Numbered from the stretch's first letter, positions 11,501 through 25,493 are shown. The stretch: 64,000 nucleotides of DNA from Lampris incognitus (GCF_029633865.1 NC_079213.1:95543066-95607065), one strand, 5' to 3'. Translations and numbers: made by a program. The notes: a model not told the origin generated them from the sequence alone.

Positions 11501-13102
11501 GTTTTCACAGAGGTTAATGCTTACTTTTTGGCGATCGTTTTTGTCTGTTTTAAACATTTTATAGCTGTTTGATGCTGATTTATCACTATGTGGCTCTGGA
11601 GCAGTGGAAAATATTCATATAGGACTATTCTTATATGGAGACACAGACAAACAAATAAACAGACATAAATAAATGAATAAAAATTAATGCATGGCTGCTT
11701 GGAGGTTAATGTCATCAATTATTTATAATACACTTTACCATAGCATTTCCAGATGAATAAGCATTCAAATGAATCAGGGCCATCAAGAATCTGCAACTGA
11801 TTAGCAGGATTGAGTGATCTAACTTTGTCCTGTTCAGGCTTATGTAAACCGTTATACAATAAAGCACAGAGCCTCCTCGCTTCAGCCCAGGTTGGAATTT
11901 CACAGCTTCTCACTTTAGGTGTTCAGACCTAGTCCCTCGGTGCTGTCCACCTTTCTATTTCTGTACTTATAAGAAGGTGAGGTTCAGAAATGTGTTTGAG
12001 AAGATTCTCAAAAAAAACGTGCTTGCTTTCCATGCTTGAGCAATTAAGCTGTCGAGTGGAGAGGGCAGACTGCAGGCGTGAGGTGGCACTGACACCCTGA
12101 CAGGCAGCAGGCCAAAGCTCTGTTTTGGCAAGGCGTCCACTGAATCTGAAAAGCAAGAAAATTTAAAGGCACGGATTGTGCCTGACTTAACTGTTAACCA
12201 TACTCGAAAGGATTCAAGTATCTGGAGGAAGCAAAAAAAAAAGACAGTTGAAATAGATGCATTGTGGAAATTTTGAATCAGCAGGCTGGATGGGAACAAT
12301 AAAAAACAAATAAAGTTGCAGAGAATAAGTAAAAAGTTCAAGCTAGCCACAGGAGTGTAGCGTGGTCCAAAACTCCCTTTAGTGTTTTGATGCAATGCTC
12401 CTACCGCTGGAGCGTGGAACTGCTTGTGCAGGGTAAAATTTGGCGAGGAGTAAGCCTGGCTATGATGAGATATTTTTGCTGCAAGCGAAGTCCAACTCAT
12501 CCATCATCAGCCTCGTCTTATCCCCCAAAACATTGTCCTCAACCCAGCTACCACCCTCAAAAGTCTACTAATTCATCGTTCCAAGGCTGGATGGGAGACC
12601 AGCTCCCCGGCCTGTATGGTTTTCATTAGCTCATACAAATGCATCTGCCAAGCCGAGAATGCCACTACCTGCTCCATCCGCAAGTCCCACTGTGTCTCTC
12701 GTCACCCAGGTGGTAATGTGAGAATGGCATGATGTAAAGCAACCGATGGCATCTGTATGATAACATTATTCTCTATGACTGCCGGAAGGAAAGGTATCTA
12801 TCCTTATGTTATGTCATTGCTCCTGCTAGGCCACAGTTAACGCTTGTTTGGAGGCTTGAGCAGGAAACCAAACCCTGCACTGAACTTAGTCCGTAGTGAA
12901 TCCCCTGGTCCTCTGGAAATGACAGCATGTCCTCAGAGAAAAGATCAGAGTTCAACGGCAGTGCATACCACAGTTGTGTGGGCTTACATCAGTGAGTCAC
13001 ATAACAGCAACCACAGCTTTTGTACTTGGTGTCAACCGGCCTTTGTTTTCTTTATCCACATCTCAGGTGAATAGGAGACAACCCATTTTCAAAAAGAAAT
13101 GA

Positions 13103-13104
<2 letters not shown>

Positions 13105-13180
<76 letters not shown>
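13105..13180. repeat. (TG)n microsatellite
   Basis: About 38 uninterrupted TG units in gene-free sequence. Confidence 0.97.
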
Positions 13181-13182
<2 letters not shown>

Positions 13183-15126
13183 ACTGATGAAAAACTGAAT
13201 GTTGACAGCTGACCTAATGCTGGCCTTTTCTCCTCAGTTATGCTCGAGAATGGAGTTTTTCCCAAGTTCAGTCATAACAATTGCAACAAGGGTGTTGAAA
13301 CTCAAGTGAGCTTGTACACCCTCTGTTTCTCCTATCTATCTACACCCTCTCTATGCAACCACACAGCCCCGTCGACGTACCTCTCACGGCAAAATCACAC
13401 TGGCATTCTTGATCTTAACAGAGTTACTTCTCATGCGGAAATGTTCGTGTTGAAATGCGAATATAAAGTACGCCGTATTCTCCAGCCCGTGCACTGACAG
13501 GATGAAATACTCAGCTCTGAAATGATGTTTTACAGCTCAACTACCAGAGGTGCACAGCTAAGACATGGAGGATTGTACGCAACAGAAAAACAGCAACATT
13601 CGGCGCCAGCATCCAAGACACATTTCTCAAACCGAAACAATAAAAGGTGCATCTGAGCTGACCTACATGCCTGTCGCATCCTAATCCTTGTGATGGTCTT
13701 GTCTGACCGTTTTGTAGAAGCAAAATATATTATTTAATTACACCTATGAGACAGCTTAGGCATAACATCAGACAAGTGAGTCACTTTCCTTAAAGCCTGC
13801 CATGATCTGCCCCCCCCACCCCCACCCCCCCTTGTCCACCTACACGCCTCGTGCAGGTCTGCAGGAGAGATCAGACTACGCTGCATTCCTCCCTTCATCT
13901 CCTCACTACTGATTATATCCAGACACAATAGGCCTTGTTTTCCAAGGTTAGGTCTGCTGTTCTCACCCGAGCAGACAGGCGGTCAGGGAATGGGGGGTAG
14001 GGGAGGGCTTAGAAGAGAGAGGGCAGAAATTCAGCGTTTTTGGAAATGCAGACCAAGACCGGCGGAGGAGGGGCAGGGCCTGCGTTGACTACGGTGATGG
14101 TTTTATTGTGCGCCAGATGGTTTTCGTTGGGTGCTGTTTATATATTGTGTTGATTGGAAGAAAAATTATCTGGCATGTGCTGTAAAGCAAAGCGTCGTTC
14201 ACATAATGCGATGAGCTGGTAAACGGACAGCTGCGATTTACTAGCACTCTGTCAGCCCCGGGCGAGACGGGCATTGTATACAAGTGCTAATTCATGATTG
14301 TTAGCGGGTTATGTAGGCATAATGTAAAAAGTATGAGGAGGAAAATGTATAGAGGTGAAATAAATGCGGCACCACCATATGATATTTCATAAGATCCATT
14401 CTGTCAGCTGCTCCAGACACACACTGCTCGGGGAAAATGGACGCTCTCATCAACATTTGGCAGGCATGTGTAAGAGATTTCTCTCTCCGCCACTCCTTAA
14501 TTCACAAGAACATGAAACATGTCACTTTCTCATGCTTAATGTCAGTTTTCCTCGAGGAGCTGTGGATTTCTGCAAAGTGCGTTAGCTGAAAGAGAGGGGG
14601 GAAAAGAGAGCGAGAGAATGCTAGAGAGAGAAGGGAGAACGAGAGGAAAGGGGAGGGGGTTACTAAAGTAAAGGAGCAGGCATAAGAGATTGTCCCTTGG
14701 CAGTAAGGTGCCTGCCATCAAGGACAAAAAAAAAAAAAGAAAAAAAAAGAAAGGAAAAAAAACCCAGCAGAACTCTGGACTGCTAAGTGGTCCATGGAGG
14801 GGGGGTGTTAAGCCTGTTCCAGTCTGCTGCTACCAAGGATTAGCTGAGTGCTGCTGCAGATTCCTCCCCCAGCTCCCAGTTCCTAGCCTTCTCTAGCTTG
14901 CTGAACTACATTAAGAGCTCCACGGCCCTCGAGGCCTTAAGGACCTGCACATGTCCAACATCACCACTGTTCAGGAAACATTAATGCCTCTTGGCTCCCG
15001 TGCATTGAGGCAGACTGAGGACTATTACAGTCTGGAGTTCAACAAATCAGAGTCTGGATCGCTGGAGGCCCATGGCTTTTGCACAAACTAAACAAAAATT
15101 AACAGTGGGCTGCATGTGTGCATGTG

Positions 15127-15130
<4 letters not shown>

Positions 15131-15171
<41 letters not shown>
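15131..15171. repeat. (GT)n microsatellite ending in CG steps
   Basis: About 20 GT units followed by a short CGCGCGC run, an alternating purine-pyrimidine tract. Confidence 0.95.
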
Positions 15172-15176
<5 letters not shown>

Positions 15177-15837
15177 CATTTCTGTCTTTCATCTAGTTTG
15201 AGACAGGGTACAAAACAAATTCATTCTCAAGACGCGCTAAAAGATTACACACATTTTGTGAGGGAAGCTGACAGGAGGAGATCCCAAATGCTGCCAATTT
15301 TAAGGTTGTTAGCCATCTGTTATACCACACCACGGTTATTTTGCTCAAGAGACCAACGGCCGAAAAAAAAAAATCCCCATATTTGGTCTGAATACATTAC
15401 GGCATCAACAGAAGTCACACGTGGAGCACCGGAGTATCAAGTAAAGGATTTAAGCAGAGCTCCATTAATATGCAGCCATGAGAAATGAATAATTGGTGAA
15501 ATGACTCCAACCCGGAGATGTCACATCAGTTTTGTCTTTGGCATGTGACTCTGAAAGTCAGGATTCAGGGTAAGCGAGCCGGGCTTTGCCATGGGCTGCT
15601 TGAATGACCATGCAGGGGAGGATTAAATCTGCACCGGCCCAGAGTTTAACCACATCAAAGCGCCGGCCCAACAAGCTCATCTCTTCTGATGGAGAGGAGA
15701 GCATGTCAGAGGTAAGGGCAGTCGTCGGTTTTAGGGGGACCCCCCTCCATCTGGGAAAGTGAGCATTCAGAATCAAAGGTCTCACGGAGAGAAACACAGC
15801 ATGTCATCTGTCTGTGTACCTTCTTCAGAGCCTGTGT

Positions 15838-15873
15838 ACCTCCTCCTCCTCCTTCTTCTCCTTCTTCTTCTGC
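15838..15873. repeat. (CTC/CTT)n trinucleotide tract
   Basis: This is a pyrimidine-rich run of CTC and CTT units. On the minus strand it reads as polyarginine, which is a translation artefact. Confidence 0.8.
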
Positions 15874-17228
15874 AGAGTGTTAAAAACAGGCAATTATTTA
15901 TCTCAACATCAACCCGCTGAAACACAAACCACCTCTTGTGATCTTTTGGCCTTGTTCTGTGTTGCACTATGTTGTTTCTTCATCACTGGCTGTACCAGTA
16001 ACAGTTCAGGTATTGCAACCTTTTGTTTTTTTTACATGCATGTCTTCATGTGCATGTCATGAACTTTGTGTCCTAATTTTCAGGCAGAACTTTCTGCATA
16101 TCCAGTAATTTTCAGTTTGTTAATCTATAAATTGGCCACATCCTGGTGAGATAAGGAAGTGGTTGCAAAATAGCCGTGTGCAATACTCTAAGCAGTTCAC
16201 ACACAAGTTCCCTGGGAGTCCCACCTTCTCACAGAGAGCACGGCTTGGCTAATTAAAACACTCATGACACAAATCATACATCATTATTCCATCCAAAGAG
16301 CCTAAAGCAAAAGAAGTTAGTTATTTTTCTATTTACGTGTAGATACTTTACCCCCCATGTCAATAAAATACTTTTAGGGTTATTGAAATGGTAAACCCAC
16401 AGTCTTATCGTGAAGCCAATGATAGGGTGTGTCTGTGTGTGTGTCTGTGTGTGTATGTGTGTGTGTGTGTCCAGATGAACTGATTCAAATTTATGGGATT
16501 ATCGAGCATGCATCCAGATGATATTTCACAACCTCGGCCCTTGACCTTGCATGCAAATATTGCCCACCAACCTATCAATCTCAATGGCACCCTTACTACA
16601 TATGCACAGACATATCACTTCAGATTCGTCCACTATAGCAAGTTGCACTTGCTGAAATAGGCACTAGGCCGGTGCAGGAGCCAACTGTGCAGAATTATCT
16701 GCATGGTCCGCCAGGGAATTTTCTACCTGACTTTATATCGAGACAGCTGGGAGCAGCACAGTCACAGCGGATCACTTAATGAGGTGCTGAGTGTCTTTCC
16801 ATTCTCAGACCTGCAGAGTCCAGAGACCAGTCAGGGCCCAAATCCATACTTCCATAGGAAGCTGCAGGGAATAAGATTCTATAATTCAGTCCCCTTTTTG
16901 GAGGTGTGCTGAGCACCTGAGCAGATATCATCGAATTGAAAATGATCCATCGTGGACAGAGAGACGACCGAGGCAAAGCATTTTTGCTGTTCACATCTCA
17001 GGCGTAGATAGCGGTTAACAATATGGCTTGACTATTTCTGTTCTGCATACCTTACAGAAAAGAAAAAAAGGAAACATGCAGGTCCAGACCAGGGACAACT
17101 CAAATTTTATGAACTTAGCTATTCATCTTTTTTTGTTGTTCAAGGCTTGGACTGGACCATAGATAATTGTTGCAGCTGTGCTGGCAGTTAAATATGGCCT
17201 ATTGCTTTGTTTCTTCCTCCATCGACTT

Positions 17229-17400
<172 letters not shown>

Positions 17401-17852
17401 GGGGGGGTGCATTGTGGAGGGATGGAAAAGAAGAACAAATGAGCAAAATATTGAAACGACTTTCACGAATGGGGACAATATGGAGTTTCATCCATGTCTC
17501 TTAGTGATAACCGTGCGTTCTTTTCAGGCAGTCAAGCAACCGGAGATGAGGCTAAAGGGAAATTCTTATCTTGATTGATTTAATCGGGAAGCACTGCACC
17601 TCAGATGTGTATATAACCTCTTTTTAGAGACCCCTTTAACACTTTCATGGTCTGTATTCATCAGGTGGATACAGACACAAGGAGTAAAGAAACCCAAGTT
17701 AACATTTTCACATAGATAGAGGGCAAAAGAAAGTATCAAAGATGGCCTCTTCCAGCGGGCATTGTGAAGCACGATTCGGGGGTCGTTTACCTAATTCCCG
17801 ACTGCCATGTGTTCCAATAAAACTGGTTCAAAGTCTTTACCAAGTGTCTCGA

Positions 17853-17925
17853 TGCATGCTCAATAATCCAGGTGAGAAGATCAAAGAAGGTTGAATCAGT
17901 TCATCTGGTTGTATCCAGATTTGAT
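17853..17925 (+). mobile_element. Penelope-like element end fragment
   Basis: The sequence 'gcatgctcaataatccagg', then 'tgagaagatcaaagaaggttg' and 'aatcagttcatctgg', matches the outer end of the Penelope-like copies at 24.46 kb and 58.27 kb. Only this short end is present. Confidence 0.6.
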
Positions 17926-18324
17926 CTTTACACAGTGGCTACATGGCGCTACAGATCAAGGGTAAGGATTTATCGGCAAGTAAATAATCTCACGACTGGG
18001 GGAGCAAACCAGTCATTGATGATCCTGGGACGAGCTGAATAATCGTGGAAACTAGCAGAAGAGGGAATGAAAGGATACCGAGCTCTGACGGGCCCCACCG
18101 CAGACACCAGCTGGATATGAGGGCCCCGCCGCTGTTGCGCTGCAGGGGAGCTGTTGACTTGAGCTCCTCCGCCGCAGATATATATCTCAGGTCTGACCAC
18201 CTGCAGGATCGCAGGGCAGATCACAATGGCCTTCCATCATCCTGGCAAGGAGTTACCATCATCAGTGTCTGCAGTGTGAGATTACAGAACATAATCTTTT
18301 CCTTTCACTCCTGCCATCCGGCAA

Positions 18325-18329
<5 letters not shown>

Positions 18330-18400
<71 letters not shown>
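18330..18400. repeat. (CT)n microsatellite
   Basis: About 35 CT units, lying 1 kb from the (GA)n tract at 17232-17366 and complementary to it. Confidence 0.97.
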
Positions 18401-18402
<2 letters not shown>

Positions 18403-19572
18403 AATACCATTCCTCAATCCTGGCAGTTTACAGTTCATCAGTTTGTTTCCAAAGATTGCCTCTCTGTTGTTTTTGGTAGTGATACAAAGGTGTTTTTTTT
18501 CTTTTTTTTTCTTTTTTTTTTGAGCATTAAATCTCTAAAAACTTCTTATTTTGTTTGAGTGACAGCCATTGGACTGCAGCTGTGCATCAAAAAACTCTCC
18601 AAAAACTTTTTCCTGGTTGTTCTGCACGCTTAAGTGCATGCTTTACGTGATTTGGCAGCTGGGAGGAATCCGTGCTCGTGGAAAATTACCATCACTCTAA
18701 ATTCAATACAGATTGATGTGACCCACCTGTGATATGACAAATTGTGCTTTCTTAATGCTGAAGACCAAATTTAGTACATGAGCTACTTTGGTACACCCCC
18801 CCCCCACACACACACACATACACACAAGCCCCGCTCAAAAACAAGTGTATGAAAATAAACCAATAAAAGGGAACACAATGTGCTTCTTTCCCACGGATAA
18901 GAGGACTCTCTGAACTTGACGGGCTCCCCCTTCAAACCCCTTGACTTTTCAAGCTATAAAGAATTAATAAATTCTTTCGCTCCTCCTCCTTTCAAATGGA
19001 ATTTGTTTGGTGGTTGCAGTTCTGATAGTTAAATGAGCCGTTTCCCACAAACTTGCAATTGCACTGAAATTGAGAACAGGGTCAGTCAGCGTGCCATGCG
19101 GTGATTACCACACAGCCAGTTTGGTTCCTGTTCTTCTTGACCCTGCACTGACAAGCTCAGATCACTTCAACCCAAAGGGTCAAGCCTTGAGGCAATGCTG
19201 CAGGCCAGCTGGTTATCTTAACGGGAAAAAAACAAAATTTAGATATGGCACTTATTTTGCACCTAAACGGGCATCATGGTGACCCTACAATACTCACATG
19301 AATCTGTATGTAGAAGAAAAAAAAACAAAACCTAAATATTACCTAAATATTAGGTAACTGTAACTGTTTTTATGCCACCTATATCTGGTGAACTTTTTGC
19401 TTGGGAACATCGAGCAGTCTTCACCCTCTCCCTGAAGGCCATATCCAATGATGTCACATCTCTTGATTGACAACTTAAAAAAGTGTTCTGTGCTCATCCG
19501 GAGAGGCACTGGATTTAGTTTAACTTATAAGTCCCAAGTCCAGGTCTAGAAAGAAAGCCAGAAAGTCACTTT

Positions 19573-19740
19573 ATTGGGCATCTGGGTAGTGCAGCGGTCT
19601 ATTCCGTTGCCTACCAACACGGGGATCGGTAGTTTGAATCCCCGTGTTACCTCCGGCTTGGTCGGGCGTCCCTACAGACACAATTGGCCATGTCTGCAGG
19701 TGGGAAGCCGGATGTGGGTTAAAAAAAAAAAGAGGGGGAA
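19573..19740 (+). repeat. SINE-like family A, truncated
   Basis: The tRNA-like head and first part of the body match family A up to 'ggaagccggatgtgggtt'. The copy then jumps to an A-rich tail, missing most of the body. The B box is degraded (agtttgaatcc). Confidence 0.8.
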
Positions 19741-21669
19741 ATCCATCCACCACCATTTTATAAGTTCTGAGTGTTAGAAAACACAAACAGCTTACTTGTG
19801 CGGACACAATAGAAATGAGATACATGACTGACTTATAAAGTCATTCCCAGCATCTCAGCATCCCATCTCCGCATTCTTCTGTCTCTCTACCATCAATCCC
19901 TTTTCCATCAACCGCAGGTTCTGCCCCGGCATCTCCTTGTGCTCCCAGCTGTTCCCTCACAGTTCCCCTTCAACTCCAATTATTTCATCCCTCTCTTCTT
20001 AAAAAAAAAAACAACGGTTCTATATGGACCAAATGTAACCCGTCAAAATGGAGCCAGAGCCGGATCAGCTAACAGCAGGTTTGATAGTCAACTACAGAGG
20101 CCATTAAGAAGCCTACTGAACCATTTATGTCATGCTGCTCAGTCACCAAAACATTAGCGAGGGGGTGGCCGGGTTAGCTGTGGGGATAAAAGAGGGGGGG
20201 GGGGTGAAGAAAAATAAACAAGAAAGGTTCCCTGGAAAGTCACCAGAAAACCTGTTGACTCTTACTCAGCCAGCAAACAACTATGACTGAGGACCAGAGG
20301 TGGGTTTTTAGGGTTCCAGGGCAGCACCGTGACGGAGGAGCCCATTAAACTGTTGTTGTATTGACTACAACCTTTAATCACAGGCCAGCAGGAAGCTTGC
20401 AGCACACTTGGTTGCAGCAGGGGTGGTCTTAGTGAGGGCCGGCCTATTATTTCACTATCAAAACAACACATAAACGCAGACATAGGAGACTGTGCCTGTG
20501 TGCGCGCTCATACATGGTCGTGCACACTTTTATGCATGTAAACCCCTCCACCACCACCACCACCAAACGTGCACGCATGCAAACACACACACACACACAC
20601 ACCAGAAATATTCACATACACAGACTGATCCCACCTCCCTCATTTTATAACTGTTCTCTGAGGGAATATTCGCTTCAAAATCGCTCATCTGTTTTCTCCA
20701 TCCGTGACGCTCCTGTAATGACAAAGACAGACTGTCTGACTCGTCTTCCACCCCATGCAAGCCCCTCCAAAGATATTCTTTCAGTTCTTCTCCTTCTAGT
20801 GCTTTCTGTGCATCCATTTTCCCCGGCCGCCCTCTCCGTTTCCAGATACCTGCCTCTCTTCTCTCGGGGACTGCTAAATACCCAGAATACCGGCGTGTGT
20901 TTATTGAGTCCCCCTCCCTCTGGCATCATCACGCATTTCAATGTTTCACGTGTTAAGGTGAACCCAGGGGAAGCTGGCTAGCGTGGTTTCAGGAAAAGAC
21001 ATTCACATTTCATTAGAGCTCTGGTTTTGTTCAGCATATAATAGACCTGCATCCTCTAGTGGCAAATGTTTTTGCAAACAAATAATTTTAAAAAAATTAT
21101 CGTACAAATTGGTGTCAAAACCTCGACAGGAAAGTGAAGAAGGGGACCTCATAACTGCAGCCCAATTGATATTTCTCCTTGGGGAGACAAATAGTCAGAA
21201 CTTTTTACATGCTTATCTCTCCATGTGTGCACACATTGCCATATTGCCAATTTTACTGCACAGTAGCCAAGGGGGGGGGGGGGGCTATACCAGTTTCAGT
21301 CAGTCTGTTAAATGAAGGCATCCTGTGCTGAAACAAGCTCCATGGTGAATTCCATGACCCAATATGACATTTGTCCAAAATGGGACCAATTGCCACGTCT
21401 GGACCTTCAATCATCCTCCTCATCCATATTGGGCATAACGGAAATGTCTGAATATATAGGTATCAGCTTACTTTACCTATTAACTACATCTGACCCTTAT
21501 TTTGCCCAGCGTGAAAGGGCTGATATATTTCAATCTCATGTTGACTACTTACAGACCCTCTTAGCACGGCAGTGAAAGCCTATACAATACCCCTCTGAGG
21601 GCCGTTCCTGTCTGCTCACACAGACTGACTTGATGAGCAGATGGAAAGCTTTCTGGAGGTATATTGTGG

Positions 21670-21674
<5 letters not shown>
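19741..21674. other. Gene-free stretch
   Basis: No supported exon. The stretch contains short CA and G runs and unique-looking sequence. A 155-codon open frame at 20514-20981 begins in a CA/ACC repeat and shows no domain. Confidence 0.5.

Positions 21675-21748
<74 letters not shown>
21675..21748. repeat. (TG)n microsatellite
   Basis: About 37 TG units, just upstream of the SINE-like repeat at 21809. Confidence 0.97.
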
Positions 21749-21752
<4 letters not shown>

Positions 21753-21808
21753 AGGGAGTTTTTACCCAAGGACTAAATGCTTTGATTTTTCTTTTGGGCC
21801 CCATGCTG

Positions 21809-22040
21809 GGGCAGCACGGTAGTGCAGTGGTTAGCGCAGTCGCCTCACAGCAAGAAGGTCCTGAGCTTGAGCCCCGGGGTAATCCAATCTTGGGGGTCGT
21901 CCCGGGTCATCCTCTGAGTGGAGTTAGCATGTTCTCCCCGTGTGTGCGTGGGTTTCCTCCGGGTGCTCCGGTTTCCTCCCACAGTCCAAAGACATGTAGG
22001 TCAGGTGAATTGGCCGTACTAAGTTGTCCCTTGGTGTGAA

Positions 22041-22101
<61 letters not shown>

Positions 22102-22244
22102 CGGCCCTGTGATGGCCTGGCGGCCTGTCCAGGTGTCTCCCCACCTGCCGCCCAGTGACTGCTGGGATAGGCTCCAACATACCCGTGACCCTGAGAGCAG
22201 GTTAAGCGGTTTGGATAATGGATGGATGGATGGATGGATGGCCC
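21809..22244 (+). repeat. SINE-like family B, full-length copy
   Basis: This is a tRNA-headed repeat: head 'ggcagcacggtagtgcagtgg' with an A-box-like TGGTTAGCGCAG and a weak B box near 21865. A conserved middle (around 'gtttcctcccacagtcc') follows, then an internal (TG)n at about 22045-22098, a 3' block, and a (GGAT)n tail at about 22217-22240. Other copies: 5117, 27222, 29152, 39498 and 55374. The internal TG tract varies between copies, so the family carries its own microsatellite seed. Confidence 0.85.
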
Positions 22245-23745
22245 TATCCTGATCTGGGGGTGAGAGTGCATGTCTGTGTGGGGCTGTGGAGTAAGAGCCA
22301 GGGCAGTTGTCCACATATAACCACTACGGTTGTCATGGATGAACATGATGGGCCTGTTTAATTTTGGTTTGTAGAACCTTGCAGCAGCTCATAAACACTA
22401 CACCACAAGACAGCTCAGGGCATCCTTTATCTCATCATTTTTATCTCTATATTGTCATATCTCTGGTGTGCTTATCACCACTTTGAGCAAGATGCTACCT
22501 AAAGAGCATGCCTGCATCCACATACTGTGGTGAGTTGCTGTTAAAATGATAAGTCAAATGTGTTTTGTTTTTTGTTTGCCATTTCCTGACGTTAAAGAGG
22601 TCCTTCTATGAAACATGAGAAATTGCAAAATATAAGACGGACTACTGGTAGGACCATTTATTTCTCACAAGAAAAATAAGGCCTAACTAGCTTGTTGGAA
22701 AAGTGTCCATCTTTTGAAAAATGCAAAAAAAAAGAAAAGCAAAGAATATTCCCATCCTCTTATTATATTAGAGTAAATCTGATACATCTAAATATGAATC
22801 CCATGTCTAAGCGGATAGACACCATATGTTTTTTGAATTGAAAGGATTCAAGCAGAACAGAAAAACATCCATAGGGCTGACATAATTTATGTCCTTCCAG
22901 GCTCAGACTTAAGGTTTGTCCTTTTCTCTCCCTTTTCATGCCTGGCGAGTTATTTCAATATGGGCCCAAATTTGGCAGGAAGCTGGCAGCTGAGGTTTTG
23001 TCCTTATTTTCACATGATTGCTTGTTTTCTGACTAATAATATTCTCTCACAGCTGTTGGGACTAATATGATTGTTGGGTAAGTGTGCTGGCTGCACAAAA
23101 ACTCGGACCAGCTGTGATGCTTGTAAGACAGGAAGAGGAAACTGACGAGGTGACCCTGTTGCAGTTTGCTTGTGGTTTAGCGCTGCGGAAAGCCAGTATG
23201 ATTAGGGTTGATGAAGCATTTTTCAGAAAATGGAAATAAACAGCATGGCTTCATAATGAGAACGTGGACTGCTCTCCTGCACGGCGGATGGAGATGGAAA
23301 ATCCATTTACATGTTGTGTTAGCGCTCAGCTGTTGGAGAATTACCCATAAACCCTGGGAGCACAACAACCAGCAGTGGTGCAAGAGTTCAAAAAGTGGCT
23401 TAGCTTCCCATACTTTCCGTTTTGCTCCATACAGCCTTCTACTGCCAAAGGGTTGGGTCACATTGGGAAGGAAGTGTGAGGATAATCCAAATGAGGGCTC
23501 TCTGTTTGGTTTGCTTCATGTGTCAAGGCTGTCAGATGAGGACGAGAGATCTGCACCAGAAGCCCATTTACTAGCTCAAGTTTCAGATATATTAGATAAA
23601 ACAAATAAACAAATAAAGAGCAAGGGTTGAAATCAGAAAATGAAGCAAATTTTGTAAATCAGAGTAAGTTTTACACACACATTCAAGAAATAGGCACACA
23701 CAATGGCACACACATTGAATGTTGGATGATAATTTGATGAGGTTA

Positions 23746-23747
<2 letters not shown>
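22245..23747. other. Gene-free, mostly unique sequence
   Basis: No supported exon. A 140-codon open frame at 23208-23630 has no recognisable domain or splice context. The 23.1-23.6 kb part looks unique and balanced in composition and might be conserved non-coding DNA, but I cannot test that. Confidence 0.45.

Positions 23748-23831
<84 letters not shown>
23748..23831. repeat. (AT)n microsatellite
   Basis: About 42 AT units directly abutting the solo LTR at 23832. A shorter AT run resumes right after that LTR at 24335-24362, so the LTR appears to have inserted within an AT tract. Confidence 0.97.
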
Positions 23832-23835
<4 letters not shown>

Positions 23836-24330
23836 ACGGCCACGGGTGTGTCCGTATAGTTTTGTGTTGCCTCCTGTATCACTCTGACTCTACATTCAGG
23901 TGCTCCTCATCACCTAATCAACCGGTCAACGAATCCAATCTTCATCAGCTGTTCAGTCTCCCATTTAAACCCCCACAGGTCTTCAGTTCAGCGGCCAGTT
24001 ATGTTTAGTTGTTTAGCTCTTTTTGGCGAGGGGATCAAGGTAAGATGCCCATGGGCAAACACCCCATCACGTAGCTTACCTCTGTTAGACACACTAGGTT
24101 AGCAGCGGTTGCCACCTTTTTGTCTTTAGGTTTGGTGCTTTTCAGCACTGTCAAGGGTGGGTTACTTTTGTTAATAGTTTGTTTTGGCAACCGTTCGGTT
24201 CCCTTGTCCTGTCATTGTTAATAAATATATTTATTTTATTATCTATACGTTTATGTCTCACTGTGTTGCACCCTCACCTCACTGTTACTCAGTACACTAA
24301 TAGTTGCACCCTCTCCAGACCGAGGGTCGT

Positions 24331-24334
<4 letters not shown>
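23832..24334 (+). mobile_element. Probable solo LTR
   Basis: This unit of about 503 bp starts TGTTACGGC and ends GTCGTAACA, so it has TG...CA ends within an inverted TGTTAC/GTAACA. AATAAA near 24220 fits an LTR polyadenylation signal. It sits inside an AT repeat, so a target duplication cannot be told apart from the repeat. No internal coding region is present. It is an LTR fossil of a family different from the Gypsy copies in this window. Confidence 0.6.
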
Positions 24335-24372
<38 letters not shown>

Positions 24373-24487
24373 GTATAGCATATATATAATGATATGAGGT
24401 ATATGTATTCCACCACTCCACACACACACACATTTTAATTCTTTGAAACCTAACCGGATGTTCAAAGAAGGTTGAATCAGTTCATCT

Positions 24488-24531
24488 GGCCACAACGTTT
24501 ATTGACAGAAACGTTTCATCACTAAGTGACC
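24488..24531 (-). ncRNA. Hammerhead-ribozyme-like motif, degenerate
   Basis: Reading on the minus strand: GGTCAC pairs with GTGGCC as a 6-bp stem I (one G-U). GAAAC is followed by a perfect stem III (ACGTTT with AAACGT), and T follows as the would-be cleavage nucleotide. The GATGAG core box is incomplete in this copy. Hammerhead motifs are known from Penelope-like element ends; activity here is unlikely. Confidence 0.4.
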
Positions 24532-25493
24532 TCTTCAGTCTAAACTGACTGCAGGTACCCCCACCCTTATAAACGATACAGCTGCCTAACGACTGAAACC
24601 AATGATCAGTTTCAAATGCAAATATGGGGAATAGTTGCAATCACAGCCTTATAAGATGGTGACAGATGTACTCTCAGCCCCGGTTCAGGGATGGTCGTTC
24701 CCTCTTCACATAGATGGCCTCTTTGACTCCCCGTTCAAACCAGCATTCCTCCCTATCAAGGATGTGCACATCCTCATCTTTGAAAGAGTGACCACTGGCC
24801 TGTAGATGGGTGTCGACTGTGGAGTCCTGGCCTGACATGTTAGCTCTCTTGTGTTGTTCCATCCTCTTGGCCAGCATCTGTTTAGTTTCCCCAATGTACA
24901 AGTTACGGCAATCCTCATAGCACTTAACAGCATATACTATATTGCTCTGTTTGTGCCGGGGGAGCTGATCCTCAGTGTGGACCAAGTTCTGGCGCAGCAT
25001 GTTTTGGGGTTTGAAAGCAACTGAGATGCGATGTTTTGAAAATACACGTCTCAGCTTTTCCGACACTCCCGCCACATACAGAATAACCACTGGTTTACGC
25101 TGAGGCAGCTGTTGAGAGGAGGACTCCGCAGTCGACACCCATCTACAGGCCAGTGGCCACTCTTTCAAGGATGAGGATGTGCACATCCTTGATAGGGAGG
25201 AACGCTGGTTTGAACAGGGAGTCAAAGAGGCCATCTATTTGAAGAGAGAACGACCATCCCTGAACCGGGATGGGGGGGGGGGGGTTTAAGATCGCAGATC
25301 ACATCTGTTGCCATCTTACAATGCTGTGTTTGCAACTATTCCCAAGTCCTCTGTGAATAGTACACATGGCCACTGAAACTCTAGCAAATGGTCACACCCA
25401 TATTTGCACAGGAAACCGGTTGTTGGTTTTGGTTGTTACGCCACTGTATTGTTTATAAGAGTGGGGATAACTGCAGTCAGTTGAGACTGAAGA

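Noticed and set aside
21545-22346. Open frames of His-Thr and Cys-Val repeats
   Set aside because: They are translations of TG/CA tracts and of the SINE-like family B consensus.
23208-23630. 140-codon open frame
   Set aside because: No recognisable domain, no neighbouring exons and ordinary composition; chance open frames of this size are expected in 64 kb.
24674-25234. A single 186-codon host gene with a GIY-YIG domain
   Set aside because: The frame crosses the junction of two inverted Penelope-like fragments, so its N-terminal part is antisense sequence of the second fragment.
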